Below the pieces are notes generated by a model. That model ran no database searches. It had not been told where the DNA came from and saw only the letters and a program-made list of their open reading frames with translations. Shown here piece after piece: positions 57,022-64,000 of a stretch of DNA of 64,000 nucleotides. The translations under genes were made by a program, and so were the position numbers. The stretch comes from Leptobrachium leishanense. Taxonomy: Eukaryota; Chordata; Amphibia; Anura; Megophryidae. Within the stretch, counting starts at the first letter, position 1, and each line of letters begins with the position of its first letter. Location: assembly GCA_009667805.1 (NCBI GenBank), contig CM019067.1, forward strand, positions 66,882,637 through 66,946,636, read 5' to 3'.

Positions 57022-57948
57022 GCTAATTACTTAGGGTACTGTAATGCTATTGGGCATTCTATAGCAGTATAATTGACTCTTCATATCTGGATGACAGCTA
57101 CATACTCACCTACAAGAGTTGCTTCAATCTGCAATCAATATTTCTGTCTCTATCCTGTGCAAGCCTGAATGTTCTCAGCGATTGTTAATTTGCATATAAA
57201 TTATATACCAGAAACATAATTATATAATTTAATAACAGGTTGTGATTATTTTATCAATTCTAACCACCATAAATAAATGCACGTTTTGAACAGTTCTTTT
57301 TGCCTTTTTCAAACATGAAAGAATATTGCAATAGCTTCAGAAGCCAGAAATCAAGCAGCCGAATATATAAAGCAACAGTAAAATGTAGACCTTTTTTCTG
57401 CTTAATGTATTTTGAACATACACTTAGGTTTGTTGAAGGAAATTTATTATCTTCACTTTACTTATTAACAATTGATATTCTAATGATTATTCTAAAGAGA
57501 AAATACATATACAAGGACATGTTTTATTGTTTTTATGCTAATTGACATAATTTACAGTCCTCTTTTTTAAAATATGCGGTAGCTAATGTCCTCAAGTTAC
57601 GAGTATTTGACGAGCAGGAAAAGTCCAATCACATTACTATTCATCCATAAATCTCCTTTCGATGTTCTTATTTCTTCCAGGTATCCACTATTCTAATTGA
57701 GAAATAATTGAAAAGATTGGATTAGTAAGGCCGGTGGTGAAATGCCTACAGGAAAGAAGGAGAGGTTGATATCAGCTCCAGAGAACACTATTAATAATTG
57801 AAGTTGCAGACACATTTAATATATAGCACGAATAACAGAATGTCTTATATTAATTGAACATGCGATTCAACATTCGTAAATTGTCTTAAGATGTAATTGA
57901 TGAGACTAAAGTCATAGTTATGTGTTTCCGCCTATTTAACTCCTTCAT
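57022..57948. other. Unique-looking AT-rich DNA
   Basis: No terminal repeats or family matches in the window. 57,640-57,930 has many taattg/attaat words and could be a conserved non-coding element. A frame at 57,300-57,545 is AT-rich without domain features. Confidence 0.35.
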
Positions 57949-58208
57949 TACCAAGTGATTTTGCATTAAACCAATCGGTAACCACTGTTTTCTTTTTTGG
58001 GACCCCCCCCCACACACACACACTTTTCATTAATTATATAGAGAGAAATATTTGGGTATCTTCGCAATGTATTTCTTAATGTAGTAGCCCTATTTGATTG
58101 CCAGGTGACTCCATCTTCTGGCCTAAAAGTGCTACTGTAGCTGGGGTTCTCTACTGAACATGCTAGGGATCTGTGTTATAGACATAGAGACCGAGTTGTT
58201 CAAAGTGT
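57949..58208 (+). repeat. TTAA-type repeat fragment, CCCCTTCACT family
   Basis: ttaactccttcattaccaagtgattttgcattaaacc .. cattaattata.agagagaaatattt .. tagtagccctatttgattgccaggtgactccatct matches 785-960. It includes a short C and CA run near 58,005. Confidence 0.55.
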
Positions 58209-59672
58209 TTAACCTCTTAGTGACTGGGCGTTTTTACAAAAGTCCGTCCTTTAGTGCCCGCTGCTGTTTTTACGTTTCTGCATTGTTTGTGTTTAGGTCT
58301 AATTTTCCTCTTACTCATTTATGTAACCCACACATATTATATACAGTTTTTCCCGCCATTAAATGGACTTTCTAAAAATATATAAAACTTTCCATCGTAT
58401 CATATAATTTACTATAAAAAAAATGATGGAAAAAACACAGTTTTTTGAAATTTAATCCCCAAAATCTACTATTCTATACTAAATCTATATTGAAAAACTG
58501 TTTTATCACTTTGCTAATTTTGCACAAGCTGCACAGACACATGTTTACAATGTGAATTATTTGCGCATCTGTATATAGCACATCACTTGTTTTTTTTACC
58601 ATTTTCTATCACTTTATTTTTTGCCATTTTGCAAAACTTCGCTCTCATTTGCACACCAGATTTACACAGGCTATATGTCTATAATGTGTTTGGGAATTCA
58701 TCCCTCCTGAATTATTTGCACACGTATAAATGGTATATTATCTTTGCCTTTACAACTTTGCATTTATTTGCACACCAATTTTAAGTAGCCCCAGACTATT
58801 TACTTCACAGGCTCTTTACAAAGGAACCACCAGGTGGCACCAAAATACAGGATACCTCCTTTTCCTTACCCAAATTCTACAACTGCCAAAAAGACCCAGG
58901 CTAAATATTTTAAAAATTTTGTCCTGAGAATAGAAATACCCAATTTTTACATGTTTTTGCTGTTTCACTGCTGAGCCATTTCACCTCTGTGCGCTGAGCT
59001 CATTCTGACTGTTTTATGCTCATCATTTATATATGCCATTTATATATGCCATCATTTATATATGTCTTATTTTAGTAAACCCCCCAGACATAAAAAAATT
59101 AAAAAACAATTTTTTAAAAAAATATATATATTTTATTTTTTTATTTTATTTTATTTTTAAAAATGTATTTTTACACCAAACATGGTCATGTTTGGTATCA
59201 ATGGAAATGCGATTATCAGGCCTCTCCAATTGTATAACATATGACCCTTTAGATGCCATGGATTGGGAGATAAAGGGATCCAAAAAAAACTATCTCCACT
59301 TGACAGCAAGGGGGTTAACTGGCCCACTGATGTCCTCACACATATGGTGTGGATGTAAGTGGGTGGGGTGACCCGGATGCTTGGCTGACATCCAAGATGT
59401 CAGCCACGTCCCTGTTTGAATTGCGATTCTGCGTCTTCCACATTTTTCCATTGCAGGCACCGGGGGCAATGTGATGACGCCACCATGATGGCCAGGCCCC
59501 CTCAAAAGGCAGGGCAGACTCTAGGCCTGTCAAAACACTGAGGGAGCCCAGCAAGGGAGGTGAGTGTCGGGAGGGAAGACAGTTAGGAGACCCGGACCTT
59601 GTACGTCCGCGGGTCTAAAGGAGACTCGTAGCCATGGCGTACATGGTACATCCACGGTCTGGAAGAGGTTAA
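58209..59672 (-). mobile_element. TTAA composite element, inverted uninterrupted copy
   Basis: TTAA at 58,209-58,212 and 59,669-59,672 bound about 1.46 kb that mirrors the element at 49,813-57,021. Blocks in order: cctcttagtgactgggcg, attaaatggactttctaaa, aatacccaatttttacatgttttt, ctgctgagccatttcacctctg, catggtcatgtttggtatcaatgg, gttaactggcccactgatgt, ggcaccgggggcaatg. No coding frame. Expected identity is moderate, with indels. Confidence 0.6.
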
Positions 59673-61200
59673 CACTTCAGATAACAAAACTTTTGAAGGC
59701 CAATTGCCAAGAAAAATAATTGGCAATAAAATAGATTCCTTCACATTCCTCCAGAATTCAGAAAAAAACAAATATACTCAATATCTGGGCACCAGCAGGT
59801 GTGGTTAAGATGATCAAGTATACTCGACCATGGTAGTAAAGGAGTTGCTAACAAAAGGACTGTGCAAAAAAAAATATTGCGTGTTGTACCACAAAAGAAG
59901 TACCTAAAGGACTCTCAAACTGTGAGAAACAAGATTCTTTGGTCTGGTCAAGTGAAGATTGAGCCGTTTAGCTTTACTTTGAAGCATCATACTTGAAGGA
60001 AAGTAGGCATCACAAATTTTTCATTAATTATAAAAAAAATCCACTGAAAATAGTGATATGAGATCTCATGTGGATCTGTCAGGCTTAAAAAATTTAACTC
60101 ACCAAGGACTTTTAAAGATAAGACCCTTAGGGAATCCAGCCCCTGGTGGGTATTTTTGTTGATAGTATGATTAATGTGTTGTGTTGTGAAAATATATACA
60201 TTTTTTGTCATTAAAAATGGGTTCCCGGATTCAGAATGACAGCAAAACTACTAAATTTCCATAAAATGCAAGTACAAACCGAATCCTGTTAGTTGTATTT
60301 TTTTGCAAATTTGCTAGTGTTGAAACGGTTAACTACCAATGCAATTTTCCATTCCATTCCATTCTGTATTGACATAATTTGATACACGATTCAATCTGAT
60401 TCAAATTTTGCAAAAGTGTTTCTATAAAGAGAACATTTTTCAGCTGGACAATAGATTCAAGATGAGTACCTAAAGGTCTGTCCTTTGTTCCATTCATCAT
60501 AATTTACATAAATGATGTGAAAGTGGCATTGAAAGCAATACAATATCCCAGTTTCTGTCCACGGCACAAAATTGTTCAACATAATAAATGAAACCAGTGT
60601 GTAATTCTTACAGGAAATGTCTTTTGACAAACTGTGGCTGTAGGAAAATAAATGGCACATGCATTCTATTGTAAAGAAAAAAATACAAGCAAAGAAAACA
60701 AGCAAGACAATTAAAAACTAATAAAAGTCTGTAAAACAAACAAGCAAAGCCATAATGCACAAACCAGGGGATCCCAAATCTCCAGGGAGTCTCCCTGAAG
60801 TAAATGCGGGCTCCCTGACGCCCACAAACGTTTCTTAAACTCCCGGAATCGGGAGAGATGGGATCTCTACAATAAAAGGGCAACGAGATGGAGGCTGAAC
60901 AATAGGAGTGCAGAGAAGGTGGTCTAAAGTGGTGAATGACAGTGCAGTTCAACCAACAGAAACCCTAGACACTCAAGCTTTCATGCGGGCAAGTCATAAA
61001 AAGAGAGTGCTGTACAGCTGACCATTAGGAAGAGACAGAGGTTGTGTTTTCTAATAGACAGAGGGCGGCTCACCAGCGGCAAAAGGTAGCCGTGCTGTGC
61101 TTGACACTATGACGTCAGCATCCACTGAGGTACAGAGGGAGCGGCCCCCTAATAGGCGGCCTGCCGCAAGTCAGAGCTTGGTGAAGCAGAGCATGACGGA
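59673..61200. other. Mostly unassigned
   Basis: Apart from the Tc1 scrap at 59,880, I see AT-rich unique-looking sequence, and near 60,770-60,880 a purine-rich stretch with gggatcccaaatctccaggg and cccggaatcgggag palindromes that may be a MITE fragment. No coding evidence. Confidence 0.4.
59880..60000 (+). pseudogene. Tc1-like transposase scrap around the first aspartate
   Basis: LKDSQTVRNKILWSGQVKIE followed by PFSFTLKHHT aligns by eye with the Tc1 segment ..NKILWSDETKIELFG..KHHVW seen in the intact elements here. The aspartate position reads G and a stop follows. It is a short, old fragment of a fourth Tc1 copy. Confidence 0.5.
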
Positions 61201-61214
61201 AACTGTAGTCCAGG

Positions 61215-61425
61215 AAGCTGTACCCTGCCAAGTATGACTCTTATTTACCATCTGGAGAAACAGGTGTGAACCCTGCCAAGCATTACTGGCATGTACCATC
61301 TGCAGATACTGGGGTGAACCCTGCCAAACATGACTGGCATATATCATATGCAGATGTAGGGGTGATCCCTGCCAAGCATGACTGGCATTATACATTACAT
61401 ATAACATATGCACACACAGGGGTTA
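61215..61425. repeat. 48-bp minisatellite, four copies
   Basis: ccctgccaagcatgactggcatataccatctgcagatac-type units start at 61,223, 61,271, 61,319 and 61,368 (period 48-49). Frames translating the repeat are not proteins. Confidence 0.85.
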
Positions 61426-61879
61426 TTTCAAATTTAAAAAATAAACTTGTAAATTAGCTCTTAGAAGGGCTTTTCTGCATATTTAATATACAGAAAAGCA
61501 CTTGTAAGTTAATTTACAAGTTTTTTATTTTATTCTTTATAAAATTTATTTTGCTCTTTGGTAGCCCGTCCAATTCTAAGGACCGGTATCCCTCTATTCT
61601 ATTCCTATTTCTGTTTTCTTTCTTTTTTCCAGTTCAACAATAAAGCGCAAGGTTTAATTTGCTGTTGAAATATCTAAAAAATATATGTCTAAAATATCCA
61701 AAATCTATATGTAATAAAATATCTAAGCCACTGAGATTTGAGCTAGAACCTTCCCATACTCCTTTCGGTCTTATTATATCGCTTAAAATTTTACCTATTT
61801 GATAAAAGTTGTTTCTAATTATTTTTTTGTTTGAAAATAAAAATAAACAATGAAAAAGCAAACAAACAAAAAACCCCTA

Positions 61880-63600
61880 TCAGAAGGTTTTGTTTTCCAA
61901 ATCGGCTATTTTGACCTAGAATTTTCCATTCTCCAGCCATTCCCCTGCTTTTCACCTCTCTCTGAATAATCCTGTAAGTCTCAAACAGAATATCGAGGGA
62001 AAACAGGCAATACAGTCAGCAAGGAATAAAAATAAGGAAAATAAAAGAAAAAGGGAGAGAAAGGACATCAGGTAATGCACAACAATCCCCTCCAACTCCC
62101 ATGAAGCCAAAAAGAAAACAAATCTCAGGGCAGGGACCCCCCAGGGTCAAACCTGGCAGTCAGAGACATGGCATCTGCCAGCCCAACCCCTGGTCGCTCC
62201 CATTACCACACTGCAGCAGGAAGGGGGTAGCAAATCAGATAAGGAAACAAGCACATACAGCACATCTGGAAAAATAGTTCACCGTATTCAAGAAAAAAAC
62301 AACATGGGAGAGGAAAACAAACAAAACAAAAAACAATTAGTGAGTCTCTTCATCCCGAATCCAAAAGTGATCTTTGAGTCGGAGCAGGCAGGGAAGCACA
62401 TGGTGGCACTCCAAACAAACCTCTGTAAAATACAGCAACTCAGGAGTCCCCATAACCTGCCCGTGAAGTGGCGGATTTCTAGGATGTATAGAAATATGTA
62501 AAAAACAAAAAATGACATTTCAAATGACGGTAAATGCTTTTCCTTTAATCTATCCATAAACAACTGCTTGGGGCGGCAGTCTGTATGAAAAGAGGAGACA
62601 TTTTCGGACACGCAGAAAAAGTTTACTGATTTTTTGGCGGTGAAAAGCAGGAGAATGACTGGAGAATGGAAAATTCTAGACCGAATAGCCGATTTGGAAA
62701 GTGAGAAAAATTGGAGAATTTTTCTGGTTCGGCTATTTTGACCTAGAATTTTCTCTTCAGTCATTCTCCTGAGTTTCACCTTTCTCTGAATAACCCTGTC
62801 AGGGTTATTCAGAGAGCGGTGCAGAGCAGGAGAATGACTGGAGAATGGAAAATTCTAGGTCTAAATAGCCAAACGAGAAAAATTCTCCCATTTAGGCTAG
62901 GGTCAGACTAGCGAATTTTTAACATGCGTTTAGGCGCACTTAATCACGGCCGCACTAGCAGCAAATGATGGGCAATGACAGCCAATATACGAAGTACGGT
63001 CGCACGAAAGTCCGGCTGCGCAACGCAAGTGGAAAATGAACGCATTTTTTCGAGAACGCAGAACCGCTAGTACGGACGTACAGAGTGCGCTGCGTCCACT
63101 AGCGGCGTGTGTGCGTGATTTGGAGACGTCAGACCCTGCTCATGTACGGCCAACATAACGTCCAGACACCCAAAGTTTCCTGGTTTGGGTCCGTAAAAAA
63201 TCACGCACAAAAATGCGTATCGTATGACCGTTTTCGCGCATTCTGTGAAAAAATAAGGCAATGCGTTCGGACGCACTTTTTGATGGTCGCAGTGAAAAAT
63301 GCACTAGTCTGACCCTAGCCTTATCTCACTTTCCAAATCGGCTATTTGGTCCAGATTGTTCTCTTTTCCTGACATTCTCCTGGTTTTCACCTTTCTCTGA
63401 ACAACCCTGAGAGAGAGGTGAAAGCCAGGAGAACTGGCAGGAGAAGAGAACAATCTAGACCAAATAGCCAATTTGGAAAGTGAGTTAAATGGGAGAATTT
63501 TTCTGGTTTGGCTATTTTGACCTAGAATTTTCACTTCTCCAGTTATTCTCCTGCTTTTCACCGCTCTCTGAATAACCCTGTGAATGTTTAATCCCGAGGT
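61880..63600. repeat. Array of inverted CAGGGTTATTCA-family repeats
   Basis: Blocks ttccaaatcggctatttt, gacctagaattttc, ctccagtcattctcctg, tttcacctttctctgaataaccctg and their reverse complements alternate at least six times (61,895-61,980, 62,640-62,806, 62,807-62,895, 63,325-63,410, 63,411-63,495, 63,496-63,582). At 62,806/62,807 two units meet head to head as gaataaccctg-tcagggttattc. Ends CAGGGTTATTCAGAGA suggest a MITE family. A Harbinger MITE interrupts the array. Confidence 0.75.
62892..63323. mobile_element. PIF/Harbinger-type MITE, copy 2
   Basis: The 426-bp element has ends GGCTAGGGTCAGACTAG and CTAGTCTGACCCTAGCC, perfect over 17 bp, with TTA on both sides. It is inserted in a CAGGGTTATTCA-family unit whose empty version (cccatttaactcac, on the other strand of 63,478-63,492) is visible nearby. 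It shares its interior with the copy at 325. Confidence 0.88.
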
Positions 63601-63616
63601 GAAAAATAACATTGCT

Positions 63617-64000
63617 TAAGGCTGGGGTCAGACGAGCGCAGTTATCACGTCCGTGTTGCCGCACATTTGTACGTCCGTGGCAGCATAGCATTCTGACCAA
63701 TGGAGCCCCACACACGAAGTACGTCCGCACGGAAGTGCTGATGCATGGCGGACGCAGCAAACGGATGCAGGTTAGGCAAGAACGTAATACTGCTAGAACG
63801 TACGTGCGTAGTGCGCAACGTCCGTGTAGCTTTGTATGTGAGTGATGAAACAAGGTCAGATGGACTGCATTTATACGTCCAGCATTTTTGACGGACAGAA
63901 TGTTTTTTCATTTTAATTTATTTTCCCTGCTACATCAGTCAAAAAATACGTCAGTGAAAAAAACGGACTGTTTGGCCACTACCTTGTTGTCAGTCAGTAA
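63617..64000. mobile_element. Harbinger-type MITE, related family, cut by window end
   Basis: TAA followed by GGCTGGGGTCAGACGAGCG starts an element with the same style of interior (acgtccg, cgcacgg, gtacgt words). The right end lies beyond the window. Frames in it are not genes. Confidence 0.6.

Overview
The window looks like vertebrate, most probably amphibian (anuran-type), nuclear DNA. I found no ribosomal, tRNA or operon-like genes. Nearly every recognisable piece is a transposable element typical of large amphibian genomes: Tc1-like transposons, hAT and Harbinger-type MITEs, TTAA-flanked elements, an L2-group LINE, L1-type fragments, Penelope-like elements (PLEs) and tRNA-derived SINEs. 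The species cannot be named from sequence alone. The layout reads as a gene desert or a very long intron, and the only hint of host coding sequence is one weak candidate exon (17,885-17,986, minus strand).

Layout. 0.3-8.4 kb: a Harbinger-type MITE, a SINE with repeated tRNA-like heads, a 5'-truncated L1 (minus), a complete solo LTR, and two members of a palindrome-rich MITE family with GGGC ends. 9-16.8 kb: dispersed repeats, a CGAAA-rich hAT MITE, a broken Tc1 element (minus), a 445-bp repeat with a long palindrome, and a degenerate PLE. 18-23 kb: Harbinger MITEs, a Tc1 element one frameshift from being open, another GGGC MITE and a PLE tail split by a TTAA element. 23-26.9 kb: an L2-group LINE inside a TTAA element. 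28.5-30.2 kb: the best preserved gene in the window, a Tc1-like transposase in a full-length transposon with 222-bp terminal repeats, damaged only by a stop eight codons before the family-type end. 33-35.7 kb: a GGGC MITE interrupted by a full-length ORF1-only LINE (resembling a half-LINE) with target duplication and poly(A). 35.8-38.3 kb: a hAT element inside a hAT element, both with perfect 8-bp duplications. 40-48 kb: MITEs, a minisatellite, a mariner/IS630-like transposase C-terminus, a SINE and HHR-like repeat units. 49.8-57 kb: a three-level nest (TTAA element, hAT element, PLE). 57-64 kb: an inverted copy of the outer TTAA composite, a minisatellite and an array of palindromic CAGGGTTATTCA repeats.

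The genes do not form a pathway. They are independent mobile elements, and their logic is parasitic: non-autonomous MITEs, SINEs and the ORF1-only LINE depend on enzymes encoded by autonomous relatives. No element here is demonstrably autonomous today. The nesting gives a relative chronology. The most interesting items are the PLE with 630-bp inverted terminal repeats carrying hammerhead-like ribozyme cores, the ORF1-only LINE, the near-intact Tc1 transposon, a 2A-like motif at the L2 N-terminus, and SINE/LINE tail sharing. Family names rest on motif recognition by eye; no database search was run.
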